Assembly (NCBI GenBank): GCA_963978545.1
Contig: OZ021727.1
Coordinates: forward strand, 53,084,487 to 53,148,486
DNA: 64,000 nucleotides
DNA from: Linyphia triangularis
Lineage: Eukaryota > Arthropoda > Arachnida > Araneae > Linyphiidae
Direction: 5' to 3'
A program made the position numbers and the translations under genes. The notes under the pieces are model-generated. The model saw only the letters and a program-made list of their open reading frames with translations. It had not been told where the DNA came from and did no database searches. Positions 12,251 to 25,721 of the stretch are shown one piece after another (position 1 is the first letter of the stretch; each line of letters opens with the position of its first letter).

Positions 12251-14068
12251 GATCCAAACATACGCTTTCGAAGCTTCAAGAAAACTTCCGAATCCAACAT
12301 GTGAGGGGGGTAAGAGCTAATGGAAGAAGGCGATTTAGGCTCGTAAATCGACTTAAGGTTACTTAGAAAAGACAGTTCGGTGTGTCGTAATTCAAAACAC
12401 TTTAAGGGGGGAGGGGAGGGTTGTTTATAAAAATAAAACAGCAATAAGGAACACCTGACATTTTATTCTTAAGAGTCCTTCTTATACGATTAAGTTATAA
12501 GTATCATGGCTCAACTAGCAGGCATCTAGATTTCTTTCAGGTTTCATTTTTAGTCCATTATTAATTTGGTATTAACAGAGTTTTATGACTTTGTTTGTTA
12601 TTAAGAAAATTTTACTTTTGTGGGTAGGTTATTTAGAATACTTTTGATGTCTTGTTTGTATAGTTTTCTCAATTATCATTAAATTGATGATATTGGTTAG
12701 CAGGATGAGTATATAATTAAGTGATTTTCCTATTATGGTGTGTGATTTTTCTAAGTACACTGCTCGAGCTCGTATGCTAATATCGAACAAAAGTGCAGAT
12801 TCAATTTTTCGGTTTCAAAAATTCTGTTCCAAAAAGTAACTTGTTTAAAACAATGGTTAACTTTTAAGTATAATATAAAGATGCATATAATATAAAAATT
12901 CATGTAATGATATGTTATTAAATACCTATTTGGCACTACATTTAATTTTCAATGAAGACGAGAAAACTATATCAACGTTCATCTGACTTTCTAGTCAAAA
13001 TTAGCTATCAGTCAAGAACATAATAAACTGTTAGTAAAAAAAAAAATATGTGTGACAACTTTTTTTATATTTTAAGCTTCCACCCTATTATCTGCAGCTA
13101 TTACTATGGAAATATTTTTATCCAATGGAAGCACACGCTTTTTTTTTAGTAACATATATATATATATTTTAATTTTAACAAATACTTATTTAAACATTAA
13201 AATTTTTTTATGGTTCGGAACAAGTGTTTTAATTTGAGCAGGGAAAGTTGTCTCATTTAAAATCTATCTACCCCATATTACTCAAAGTTTATCACTAGAA
13301 TGCAAATAATTAAATTTAATAGGTCAAATTATTAAAATAAAATTCTCGTTTTAATTATAATTGATTTATAATTAATCAAGGAAGCAATTTTTGTCGCTTT
13401 CCTACTAATCATATTTCTTCCAAATATTTTGTAGTATTCTTTTTTTTTTCTATGTTTTAGGCATATGTTTTTTTTCCTCTGACTCTTATGTATTCACATA
13501 GCTTTTTGTGAAGGATTACAATAACTGTTTTAGATTAAATACATTTTATTCTAAAAATGATATATGACTAATTTATTTTTATGACTCGAACGTATTAGAT
13601 CAATGAGTTTTTATTTTTCCTAAATACTACAGGTATATCACAATGAGATATGTTTATACGTTTCTCTAAAAATATTTTCATAATTTTTTATGTTTATTTT
13701 CTTTAGTAAAATTCTTTCAGATTTTATAAGTATACATGCTGATTTAGTTCAACTTTTTAAGGATTTCTTCGAAAAAAAATTAAAAAAAAACAACATTTTT
13801 TTTAAACATTTCTTTTTAATTCATTGTTATTGAGGTGCAAGTAAGCAACTAAATATCTTTTAAAATTGTTGTCAGAAACACTTTACCTTTATGAACCTTA
13901 AAATATTGAAGTATATGAGTAGATAAATCTACTCCCGTACTTCAACTTTTAAGGTGATTTTTTTTAATGAGGAAAGAATCCGTACTCAAATTAAAATTAA
14001 AATTTGAAAATCGGTGCAGTAAAACAAGCTTTTCCACATTTTAATAATGTTCATGTTAGGTCCTAAAT

Positions 14069-14069
<1 letters not shown>

Positions 14070-14101
<32 letters not shown>
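14070..14101. repeat. Poly-A run of about 32
   Basis: Pure A tract flanked by ordinary AT-rich sequence. It could be a microsatellite or the tail of an unrecognised retroposon. No element body is recognisable upstream. Confidence 0.9.
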
Positions 14102-14102
<1 letters not shown>

Positions 14103-15919
14103 ACCCTAGCTAATCCTGAAAAGCTATGAAACCCAGTGTAGCTTTCAAGTTGCATTTTAATGTATAGATAAACGTTAGTTATACGTCGTGACTTTTCATA
14201 ATTTGTTACAATACAATGTACGTAAGCAACTAATCGACGAGAAAGATACATACTAAACAAACGTTTTCACTAGATGTATTTTTAGTTGTATGATTTGTTG
14301 TATTGAAAAGTTACACTGCACATATTAAACATATACTTAATCTTCAATGACTATAAAGTATTTTAAGTTTTGATATGCAACAAATCCAACCATAATCTGG
14401 GATAAAAACCTGATTTCAAATGATAGGCATGACATCAGTTCACAGTATAACTTACCTTTATATCAGAGTGTCATTACTGGTGTTTGGATACTTTTATAAT
14501 ACTAACAACGCCTTGTGACAAGTCATAAAATGCCTCAACACGTTGTAAAAAAATCATAAAATGCATCAATTCGTTTTGAAATGTTACTATGTGAAATAAT
14601 TATTGGCTTTTGTTTATTCCTCAATTAGACTTTCCATTGTTTGATCTAAACATATTCCCAATAAAGTATATTCATAAATTCTATCCTTGAAATTATTACA
14701 GCTAAAAAAAAAAAAAAAAATGAAAAGTAGACAGTATCATATTTTACTTCTCAATGACATTTTTAAGTAGAAGATTTCAGTATTTGTTTTTATGTTGAAT
14801 GAAGGATATTTTCAGAAACAATTTCTTAATTAAACAAATATAAATTAAATTTCATGTTTACATTGCCAAAGAAAATTCTGAAAGTGACTCGTAAAATATA
14901 TCTGGTAGATCAGTTTTTGTGTTCCAATTTTGTTTTCTCAAGTAAAATATTTACTCAGAAATATGAAGTGAATATTTCATTTATGATGAGCTTATCTCAT
15001 AAGACAAATATTTTCTGTATGTTTATTTATATTTACTTTAAAGAATATGTTTTACTATCTGTTATTTTCTTTGTTTAAAAAATATTTGTTGAGAATGAAT
15101 ACGTGTATTAAAGTTAGATTTATTTTTATATAACTTTTTAAAACTGAAAGTTTATTTTACGTTGGAGACTTTTGAAAAGAAAAGAATAATTTCACTTTAG
15201 TACTTATCACTTGTTTTGAGACGTGGTCTGTTTGTTATAAATTCATTTGTATTTCTTTTAATTTTCAATTATAGAGAATTACAAACACGCACCAACGTCA
15301 ACATGAGGATTTTATAAAGAAAGATGAATTTCTTAATTAATACCCATTAAACTGTAAAATGAATAGTTGCTATAATATGTAATTTAACTTCAAGAAAGTG
15401 CTTACATTTATTTTACAGTATATTTAGTATTTTGATAGTGAATAATTTGTGATTTCTGTTCTATTATCAGAAAGGGTTTTTAACAGTTCAATGTTTAAAT
15501 TTCAAACCCTAACATTTTAAGGACTTTTAAATGTTGTAGTACATGGATATTTAATATATAAAAAAGTAATATCACAAAACTAAATCCTTAATTTAAATGC
15601 GCTATCTTTAAAATAAGAACTTTGCATTATTATTTTAACGAAATTGTGGATTTGAATTAAAATTATGCCAATTTAAATCTCAACTAAAAAACTGCTTTCA
15701 ACAGAGCCACACATTTAATGGGTTATTTTTAAAATTACTTAAAATTTAATCAAACAATTTAAATACTAATAAAGAAATGACTTTCGTTGCTACCTAAATA
15801 TTAACGATAAATCCATAGGAAACTAACTCAACCTGTTAGTACCATACCCTTCTAAATAAGGTAGATTTTTCGATGATAACAACATCAGTGCTAGTATAGT
15901 GAATAGCAGCTAAGTAGTT

Positions 15920-16260
15920 TATTGAATTTACACTCTGCCTAACGGGCATCGGAAACTTGATAACGTATTCATGAAAAAGGAATCAGATAATTGGGGAAAG
16001 CTAATGTTAGCCGAGATGGCAGTAACTGCTGTGCAGAAACAAAAGGTATCGGCAATCAGTTCGCACAGGATACTTTGTGGACTTCCTACATTGGCTTGGC
16101 CAATATCGATTTTGCCTTGGGGAATGATTCGAAGGAAGAGATGGGTAATGTGAATCTCAATGCCAATCGGTTACTGGCCACTTATCGAAGTTCCCGAACG
16201 CTTTAGTTCTATGGTTTGCTAAGCGTTGGGGTCAAATGACAATCTCTGACTCATTGGCAA
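15920..16260. promoter_or_regulatory. GC-richer island in the intron, candidate conserved non-coding element
   Basis: A sharp local rise in complexity and GC, including TCGGCAATCAGTTCGCACAG and GGCTTGGCCAATATCG, ending around GCGTTGGGGTCAAATGAC. Two overlapping open frames (60 and 71 codons, + strand) span it in different frames, and neither product is recognisable. There is no splice-site pair giving a convincing exon. The best reading is a regulatory or otherwise constrained non-coding island. A decayed exon is the alternative. Confidence 0.25.
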
Positions 16261-16490
16261 AATTAGCTATACAATATTACACACTGTAAAAAGTAAGTGG
16301 GAATCATTCAAGCATTATAAATATAATTTTAGACAAGGTTCTTTTTTTCTTTAATTTTATCAACAAAATTATTAGCATTTCTTATTTATAGATAAAAAAA
16401 ATCTGATATTTGATAGTAGCTAATTTAAGTAAGAAATATTTCACTTATAATGGATTTTGGAAGTGATTTTAATACATGAAGTAGTTATTC

Positions 16491-16510
16491 TTTTTTTTTT
16501 TTTTTTTTTT
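16491..16510. repeat. Poly-T run of 20
   Basis: Pure T tract with no associated element recognised. Confidence 0.9.
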
Positions 16511-17269
16511 ACTGTTAAGAATACTTTCGAATAATAAGGAAATAGCGAATTTTACAATTTGAATATTGAATTAATTAAAATGGTAAAATTTTTACTTGCT
16601 GATTAAAGGAATTTGAAATAATAACTCATAAGTTACTTCTAAAATTATAATGAAAACTCTGCGTCTTGTTCTCTTATAAAAGTATAATGATTCAATAAAT
16701 CATTTACTTTGTAAATATGTAATTTTACATCTTAGTTTTATATCTAATATCAGTATTTACATTACTGTAATTTAAAAGCAATGATAATATTTTTGTAAGC
16801 ACTCATTAAATATGATACGGCTAATATAATTGTTATGTCATAGAACTTCAAATAAACTCATACATAAACTCAAACAAACTCGTACATTACAAATGCAGTG
16901 GCTTACTGTATAATTGATTTCAAAATTTACCAAAACCAGTTTATTGTTGTGAAATATTTCAATGGTAAGAACCTGGAAATTAGTTCAGCTCAAGTTTTTA
17001 AAAAGATTTCGCTTATGATCAAATTTTTCTCACAGTAAGTATATTTCTTGAAATTCAATAACTTTTGTTTATTAATCAAATATGAATCAAGTATTCTGAT
17101 TAATCAGTTACAAGTCCCACTCCTCTTTTTTTATAAAAGATGTAGGGAAAACATAACATTGCTTCAATGGACAGTTCCAGCAATTTTTAAAAGAGAGTGA
17201 AATTAGTATATATGTATGAAGAATTTTTTTCTGATTCCAAATATTTAAACAAAAGTTCTTTGAAATAAT

Positions 17270-17580
17270 TAGTTATTTAAATATTAAGAAAAGAAAAGGC
17301 CCCAAAACCGAGCCAAAACCAGTCCGATCAAAACAGTCATCAAAATTCGTGACGTAAAGAGACGCTATCGTTTCTATGGTTATCGTGAGGTTTCTGGCAA
17401 ACAGTTGGCTCTGAAAGAGTTGGCCATAGCCACATTCCTTACAGGTTGGTGTGATTTGCGAGAAACTTGCAAATCTGGTTTCCACTGCTGCCTTTCAAGC
17501 CAAGATGCTTGCGAAGCCGTACGTCATATTCAATGCCAGCGAAAAGAGTCGTTTTCTCGTCAACGTTTAACATGGTAATT
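17270..17580. promoter_or_regulatory. GC-richer island in the intron, candidate conserved non-coding element
   Basis: About 300 bases of unusually complex sequence for this window (for example GAGACGCTATCGTTTCTATG and GGTTGGTGTGATTTGCGAG). A 70-codon minus-strand frame covers part of it, but I recognise no protein. It lies 300 bases upstream of the hAT remnant. It could instead be the 5' non-coding part of that insertion, but I saw no termini. Confidence 0.22.
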
Positions 17581-17869
17581 TTGATCGCAAATTAAAAAAA
17601 AAAGGAAAATCGCATTAATCAGACATTTTTGTGTTTATGGCCTTTTCGAAACATATAGAATTGAATAAAGTAAAAATTTAAAAATGTGGGAATTGTCCAT
17701 TCTCGATACAACAGTTCTGTTACAAAACTGAAGCAGTTATTTTATCAACAACACATCATAGGGTGTGATTATCTGAATCAAAGTGAATAAATCCTCTATT
17801 TGGTGTTTGAGAATGAAAAGTAAAGAAAATAGGGGTCCCAGGATATAAAAATCAAATTTCCAGCTTCTT

Positions 17870-18660
17870 TTATTTTGACTGTTCAGTGGAATGAAAAAAT
17901 TTTAAATGACATTGTAGGTAGTGATATTATTGATCGCCTAGAAATAATTGTGACAGGGAAATGCATTTCAATACCATAACTTTCATCGGAAATTGGGGAA
18001 GTAATAGCTACTACTATTCACGAAACACTAGAATTATGAGAAATTATTGACCAAGTAAAATTATTAAGTTTTGATATAAGTTCAGTAAGCACAAGATTTT
18101 ATTGAGGAGCATGGGTACATATTGAGAAAAAAATGAACAAAGAAATTTTCTGGTTGGCTTGACGTCATCACATCCTTAAAATTGTTTTTAAGGCAGTTTT
18201 TAAATTAATTAGTATTTCAGCAGGCTCTGATGTAGTAATGTGCACAGGATATAAAATTTCGTAAAAATTCAATCGATCACAGTGATTTTCAGACTATCAT
18301 ACCTGATGTTTCAATGCATGAAAATGTGATGACTGCCGATAAGATCAGGGCAGGCAAATAACAAATTAAACGGTTCCTCACGCAAAATGACTATAATTAT
18401 ATTTCTTGGAATCTTCAAAATAGGAATATGCTTTTAAGCTCCAGAAGAATTAGGTCGTGCTTGTTGAATGGGAAAATCAATTTGCTCATTCAAAAACGGT
18501 CCAAGCAAGAATATTTAATTTGCAATATTTGCCCATTTGTTTTAAAATTTTATGTGGATAGCTGTTTTCATACAAATCTGCTTGTTTTGTTCTAAGAAAG
18601 GATTTGCAGCTTATAAAACGACTAAACGTGTTTCAATGTATGCCTGATTTTGTTTCAATT
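17870..18660 (+). pseudogene. Decayed hAT-like transposase gene, N-terminal to central part
   Basis: Broken coding remnant spread over three frames with many stops. In order, the conceptual pieces read VQWNEKILNDIVG (from 17881), DIIDRLEIIVTG, LSFDISSVSTRFY, GAWVHIEKKMNKEIFWLA (about 18106), RHHILKIVFKAVF and, further on, NICPFVLKFYVDSCFHTNLL (about 18523). From memory these follow the order of an arthropod and cnidarian transposon-encoded family with an RNase H-like core, whose intact copies read roughly WDGK, VDRL, FDTT.SNTG, GAC..LE and RHH. I assign it to the hAT group on that basis. No terminal inverted repeats were found, so the element limits are unknown. Frameshifts and stops show it is long dead. 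Confidence 0.6.
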
Positions 18661-19279
18661 GACACAATGGGATTTATTTTATATCTCTGATGTAGCACCA
18701 GAGTTTCTTCAAAAATGATGTATTAGAATAGAAAGAAAACATCTACAAGAAAAATAAAACAAAAGTTGGATTACTATGTGTTGTAAATGATGTACCAGAG
18801 AGTGGAGGGACACTGATTGAATAGCACGAAATACTTTATACAAAAGACAAAGCATGGAAACTATACTAGTTGTTATTGAAGCAACTTAGAAGCACATATC
18901 CTGACTTTAAAAATCTACTTTACTGTCTTAAAAAGAAGTATAAACAAAATACTGTTATTTTTATAACCTTCATATGTTTATTTAAAGTGGCTAGCAATTT
19001 TTTTAATATTACAATGAAACGTGTAATAAATTATGTTGGTTTAAATAAAGTCAGTTCAATTCTAATTTTCCAATAAATTGAAAAAAAATCAGCTGAAATA
19101 GCGTTCCCGTAAACGTGATTTTGAAAATCTGAAAAAAACCCACTGTAATTGTTTTTTAGGAAGTAGAGGAAAATGGTAAGGTGCTGCACTGAAATTTTTT
19201 AACACAGTTTTTAGCCCTAAATAAGAACCACCTTAAATGTATATTCTATACATATCTTAACGTTTTTAAGATGCTTTTA

Positions 19280-20140
19280 AAAATATTATCTTTGGGTTTC
19301 ATACAATTTTTGGATTGAATTGTGGAGAGAGGCAGACACAATCTCTCTTGAATTTTATACCTCACTCTTTCGTCTTATCAATCGAAATTGTAGCGTCTTA
19401 TATCTATTAAACGATACCATCTTGAATGCTTTCCAGATGTAACTTCACAGTCCATCAAATGTTATCACCCTACCCTATAATCTCTGGGTGGACTTCACAG
19501 TGGAGCAATAAATCCTGCCACCTTAATATACCTTGCAACATCCTCTGGACAAGCATCCCGCGGGAATGTCCTCATGGAGGTATATCCTACTTACCAAAAA
19601 AATGAAGGTGAAATAATACAAGAAATTGGGAACACTCGACCAGAAATAAGCAAAATAAATGGATAAAGTTGGAAAGTTACACGAAGGATACTGATTCTCT
19701 TCATTTTTAGAGAAAAAGTGGGGATAAGGGAAAAATATCCTGAGGGAAAGGATGAGGGTAGCAATTTCGTGAAAATGATGAATGGCAGGAAGTGTTAGCG
19801 AACTCTGAAAATTCGTTCTCTCTATATTGCGAATATGCGTCTGAGTTTCTTGGAAATGCGGTATCTTCCCTGTTAGGTGAGGAGTTGCGAACTTTAAGAT
19901 CCGCGCTCTGTTATTAATGATGAAGGATTTATTGTTTAAATTTGAAGTCGTTTGTCATGATGCCTCTACGCCCTTTCTGCGTAAAGAGCGGCTCATCCTG
20001 GATTTGGCGATCAACGTCCAAAGCATTTGCTATAAGTGCTCGCTTGTTTAGTAAACTTTGACTGATGGTAGGCACTAAATATGATCTTGACATACCAAAA
20101 TGGACTATCCCCTTGGTGGCTATAGGCCATCTAATTGAGT
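19280..20140. other. Unassigned higher-complexity block
   Basis: About 850 bases distinctly richer in GC than the flanks, with sequence such as CTGGACAAGCATCCCGCGGG and CCTCTACGCCCTTTCTGCG. All frames are broken by stops and no protein motif is recognisable. It resembles old transposon or LTR sequence more than an exon, but I could not find paired termini or a target duplication. It may run on to about 20530. Confidence 0.3.
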
Positions 20141-20529
20141 CCTACAATTGAAGAACCAGATAACATTTTATAGAATTGTGTCTAAATCTTAAAAAACAAG
20201 CGCTTTAATATATAAAATGAAAGTTATTCGACAAAAGAAACGGAATTTCTTTTCTAATGTACACCTCACGATATAAGATGGTGTGAACTGTACAAAATAT
20301 ATATAATTTACTTTAAATAGTTGATGTTTTTTATGTGGTGAACGTTTTCATATGTGTAGTTATATATAGTGTGTCCATTTGCCCTATTAACTGACCAACG
20401 GCTCCATCTATAGTTATAAAAGTAATGTCTAGTTATAGTAAAGCGGCTCTCTGTAAGAGGTCTTACATAGCAGTGTATTACTCTATGAGGCCACTTTCAG
20501 GGCTACTTAGTAGAAATCGGCGTAGTTTG

Positions 20530-22960
20530 AACTTTTCTCGAAAATAGATACGTGAGAGCGTACAAAATTGTAGAGTGTCATCAATTTAATACGAAAAGAC
20601 ATATTGTGGACATGAATGCTAAAAACAGAATGCTGAAACATACATAACCGTTTCCGAACCTTTGACGATACGAAACGATATTCCACTGGCAATAAATATT
20701 AACTATAAATAGTTAAATATAAAACACTTAACACTCTCATAAATAAATCTATTATCTTACATTAATGTTAATTATTGATGAATTAAAAATACTTCAGATG
20801 AAATTGTAGTCATATTTTTCATAACAAAAGTCTCTTACTAACACTGTATCAGTATTAAAGTAATTCTCTGAAATAACAGTTTTAAGATTACAAATTAACG
20901 TAATACGAATATTTGAAACATTAAAATATTATTAAGTTGTTTTTTTTTCTCACTTTTTACCTTTCTAAAATTACCAGTAGTTATATAAAAAGTAGGAATA
21001 TATTTTTCTAAAAATAAAATAATTTTCAAATGAAATACACGAGCTCATAATTAATTCAAGATTTAGACGTTAATCCGGTAAATAGAGTATAAGTTTTTTG
21101 CTTGTTCAGTTGTAAATATACTAATGTAGAATGATACGGATAACATGTACTTTTTCAAAAATTACCCACATGGGTAATTTAAAAATCCTTTTTTCTTCTA
21201 GTTATTAAATTTAATTAATATAATGTTTATTCAATAATCAAAACCACATAAATAAATAATTTTTTAAGGGTTTCTTCTATATGAATATATTTTATATTTT
21301 ATATTATTATCTGAATCACAAGAAAAGGTTACTTAGTTGCATATTATGGTATCAAGAAAGGTCGTAACTACGACCCTTAATTAGAAAAGCATGGATACTC
21401 TTCAAGTAGACAAAAATACTAAGATTAGAAAAAGAAATTAAAATACCGGATATTTATTATTATAAAAATACTAATTCTAAAGATATTGAAGAACATGTGG
21501 CCCAAATTTGATGATCGTTGCAAACCGCGAACATTTTATTTATACCAATTTAGTTGAACTCGCTGATAATAATTTTCAATATAATTGCAATCTTTCAACG
21601 TGTTTTTCTCAAAATTGTTCTTTTGAAATTTGAGGTCTTTTTAAATTGCCAAGGCTTTGTTTCAAATATTCATATGTGTTTGATTTTTCATTCTCCTTAA
21701 ATTAGTTAACACAAGTTTGTTGAGATTTTTTTAAAATATGTGTAGTAGTATTTTTAAAAAAATATTTTATTTAGAAAATTGACCTTTTTGGCTCATATTT
21801 TTGTACCTATGACAAAATTATCCCTAAAACAATTTTATTTCATATTTATTAAAATATTTTCAAGATAGTTGAATATTATTGTAGAAAAATTAGGACCTGA
21901 ATTTAAAAATTCAATTGGTTGTATCATTTTGAAAACTTTGAAAAAACTATATAAATGCAACTTTTTTTGCCATAAAATAGAAAATAATATTTAAATAATT
22001 TTTGCTATGAATACCTTATATTGGGGATTTTCAACTAAGTACCAAATTTGAAGTGTCTAGGTTGAATAATAAAAAATTAAGCTTTTGGTGTACGAGTCTA
22101 ACTTAATTTGAGAAGCACAATGGACCATATAGGTGATCAAAGTGAGAGTGAGTAATTGGTAATGTTTGGATATTGTAGTTCAGTTTGTATGTCATATTTT
22201 TTTTTTTTTTTTTAAATTTTGTAAGCAGTTTGAGTGCTTGCCAAAATCTTATTGTATATATACCTAAATAATCTTCCTCATTCATGAAATTCTTTTTATT
22301 AGCACTATAGAAGAAAAAGATGCTGCGATGTGCTTATTCTGTTAGATATAATGGTAAATTTAGTGGTTTCAAACATTTTATGGATATATATTTTTAATTT
22401 TTTCATTTACGTTGAAGAGATATTTTGAAGACATCAATATGTATACATGCTTGCGTTCATAATGCGTATTAAAGTTACTTCATGTAGAAGGCATATTCAC
22501 AATAGACGTATATTTGAGGTTAAATTAAATTGGTTATATTTGGATAATGTATATGTATATATATATTTTTGATTATTGAAACTAATGTAAGATTTCCATT
22601 AGTATTTAAAATCAATAACGTTTTTTAATTTAGAGATTTAAGTAGACACTATTACATACATTTAGTGTATTAAATTTAAATATAAACTAAATAATTATAA
22701 ACTAAAATAAATTACATTGACATTTCATTTCATCTTAACCTAAGTACATTCTTGAATGTATTTATTATTCACATGAAAGATAAGGAGTAAGTTATTTTAC
22801 AAATAGAAAATTAAGTAACTATAAAAAATGACTATAATAGATACAGGGATACTTTTTATGTTATTCATCAATGGTTTAACGGAAGTTTCTTATCAAAGCG
22901 GATGTTAGGGATGTTACAAACTGTAATGCAGATGTACAAATATATTCTCTGAGCTATTCA
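20530..22960. other. AT-rich intronic DNA without recognisable features
   Basis: Nothing recognisable except a short perfect inverted repeat at 21159-21180 (10-bp arms AAATTACCCA with a 2-base loop) and T/A homopolymers such as 22198-22213. Confidence 0.6.
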
Positions 22961-22969
22961 TAAAGGTAT

Positions 22970-23340
22970 GCAGATCAATGTTTGAGATCAGTAGCGTGTG
23001 CAAAACAGTTCTTCCTAAAGGGTAAAATAGTAACAAAAAATATATCTGTGAAACATCACCTTGCGCTGTCACGTGAGAAGCAAGAAAAATGGTTTTTCAA
23101 AACAAAAGGAGTTCCTGGCCGTCAGGTCGTGAGAATAAATGATATTGGCTCCCCGCCAGTCGTGTATTTCCTTTTTAACTCCGAGATGCAGTTTTGTTTT
23201 ACCCAATATCGGACCCCAACGGTGTGACATTTTACACCCTGCTTCATACCGAAATCGATGCGTCGAGCTGCTCAAGGAAGGTTGCGAATTCTTAAATGTT
23301 GTGTTGCATTTTCTCGATCTGAATATTGTATATTTATATA
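22970..23340. promoter_or_regulatory. GC-richer island, candidate conserved non-coding element
   Basis: Complex sequence crossed by three overlapping open frames on both strands (81 and 73 codons on +, 68 on -). Openness on several frames at once points to a composition effect rather than coding. No protein family is recognised. It includes GGAGTTCCTGGCCGTCAGG and ATACCGAAATCGATGCGTCG. Confidence 0.22.
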
Positions 23341-25686
23341 AGTTGGCATTCAGTAAATAACGATATTTATTTTTAAGGAATTAAAAAAAAACTATAGTTA
23401 TTTTATATCATAAGAGTTAAAAACAAGAATTGACTCCAATGAAGTTCATAATGATTAAAAAAATCATTAAGTTGATGCCATGTATTGCAAAGAAAAAAAA
23501 TTAAGAGTGAAACCGATAGAAATGTTTTCATATTTTAAAAATATATGCTAAGGAAACAGATGAAAGGAAATCCTTTTAACTGTTTGCAATTAAGTTTAAA
23601 AAAATGTTGTTTAAATGTTGTATGCATATATTTTTGGTCGTCTGTATCGTTATTTTGTTTCATATTTAGAACATCTTGTAATTTGATATGGTATAGATTA
23701 TATCTTGGTTTATTTTCTGCTGTAACTTGTTTCTTAACTTCATGTTTTTTAACTACCAGAGATGAATTTAAAATATTTCATGAGTAAACTGTTCTTATAA
23801 AATAAAAATATGAGAACATCAAAGTTTATTTGCTTTTTCTAATTATTGGATCAATTAGTAATATTCAAGTTTCCTAAACTTTAGAACATATCATAGTCAG
23901 AAGTAATTTAAACCTATAATATCCATGTATCTGATGCTTTTATAGTCTAATTTACAATTACTAGTACTATAGATGAGTTTTGAATGGTCATTCTCGTAGT
24001 TTTTGCATGATTTTAACATTGAATTAATTTAAAACACTGCAAATACTTTATTGAGGTACTCCTTATAAGGAACTTAAAGTATACATGTGTATGTACTTAG
24101 ATCAATCATGACAAGAACTATTTTGAAACTGTTTTATATGCATGTACTGATTTACCTTTTAAAATAAAAAAATCGCGGAAATATTAAACACAATAGTCGA
24201 AAAAGTTATTTTATTTTTATCTAAAATTAGCATTTACTATAAAAGGTGTACTTCATTTGAATGATGAAATGTTTATACTTCACAAATAAGCGAAAGATTA
24301 AACTGAAAAAATATACATAAGATTTAAAATAAACACATATTGTTTCAACATATAGTTAAAATTAAGCAAACAATATGTTTATATTTCAGAATTTGTCTTA
24401 GATTATTATATTTAAACAGTAGAGATGACAATTTACAATTTTTTCTGGGTTAAAATTTGTATTTCATTTATTCTTTAGATATTGTCATCAATGATATTGC
24501 ATATATATTATCTTTTGTTTGGAATATTCAATTCCGCGCTGATTTAGTATTCATACATTGCATTATTTTATTTTATTCAGTTATGAAACATTGAATTCTA
24601 TGCATACAAAGAAATATTACGTTTTCAACACAATAGATATGATCCGAACAATTGTAAGTGCCGACACATTGAAGTGAAAGAGTGCTCACACAAGCATGAC
24701 ATTTTGGATTACCGCCAAACTTCAATCAACTGAACAATTGTATTATTCCGGTTACAAATTTAATTGGTCATATGCAAAGAAAAGAAAATAAACTAAAATG
24801 CCTATTCACAAAGCAGGGATCTTGGGAAAATATGTTCTAGTCACAGGCGTGAATTTTTTATTTAAATATATATGTAGATCTAATTTAATTTGTTATTTGT
24901 CTTCTTGCCTTATCATTTATTATGTTTAAATGTTTTATTCCTATTAACATAAATAGAAAAAACGATATTCTATTAATTTTTGCATCTATGTAGAAAATAT
25001 TTACTTATCAAACTTTCCTCGGCTTCTCAAATGAGTTTAGGCAAATTATATGTCATGTAGTTAGTACAACACATTGAGTCGTTTGTCGTAAGTATCCATT
25101 TTAAAGTATTAAATAAGTATTGCTATAAATAAGTTTATTTATTAGTAAATGTTTGAAAAATGTAGTATAAATATTATGAAATGTAACTAATTTAATAGAT
25201 AATTAAACTTTGAATTAGGGACATTCATTTTGTTAAAGTGAATCTTCATTAAAATAAATTTTTTAATACTAAGCCAAGAGTTACAAATCTATTAAATCTA
25301 TTGAAAGCTCATTAAAACTATTAAAATTATACAATGAAATATTACAATGGTTTATTAAATTTTATATGTATATTATAAGCTTATTTATGTTATTTTTACC
25401 TTAATAACTAACTGAAATATTGGATCATCGTTGTTTTCATTGTTTTGAACTCATATCAAAACGATAGTATAATTTTACTTAAACCATAAATGTTGAAAAT
25501 AATTACCAAAAGATTAATCTAATATTTTTAGAAGAGGAGTTTAGAGCTAACAAATTACCACATTTTAACTTATATATTTTATTTTACGATTTATAAAATA
25601 TATTATTCTTGCATTAATATGTCAAGAATGCTATTTGTAATATTTTTTTGCATGTTTAATTACATATTTGCAATAATTAAAAAAAA

Positions 25687-25721
<35 letters not shown>

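Larger units (their letters stand above)
10410..15900 (+). other. Dscam intron downstream of Ig1, first segment
   Basis: AT-rich intronic DNA with no exon that I can recognise. It contains a G13 run (11714-11726), an A27 run (12224-12250) and an A32 run (14070-14101), plus a short 31-bp-period direct repeat at about 14521-14580 in which TCATAAAATGC recurs. Short open frames through the A/T runs encode only poly-Phe or poly-Lys and are not genes. Confidence 0.6.

Noticed and set aside
12027..12444. Minus-strand open frames of 76 and 98 codons with poly-Phe
   Set aside because: They read through the A27 tract and the two frames overlap out of phase. No domain.
18870..19076. 68-codon + strand frame downstream of the hAT remnant
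   Set aside because: No similarity to the expected continuation of the transposase, and AT-rich composition like the background.
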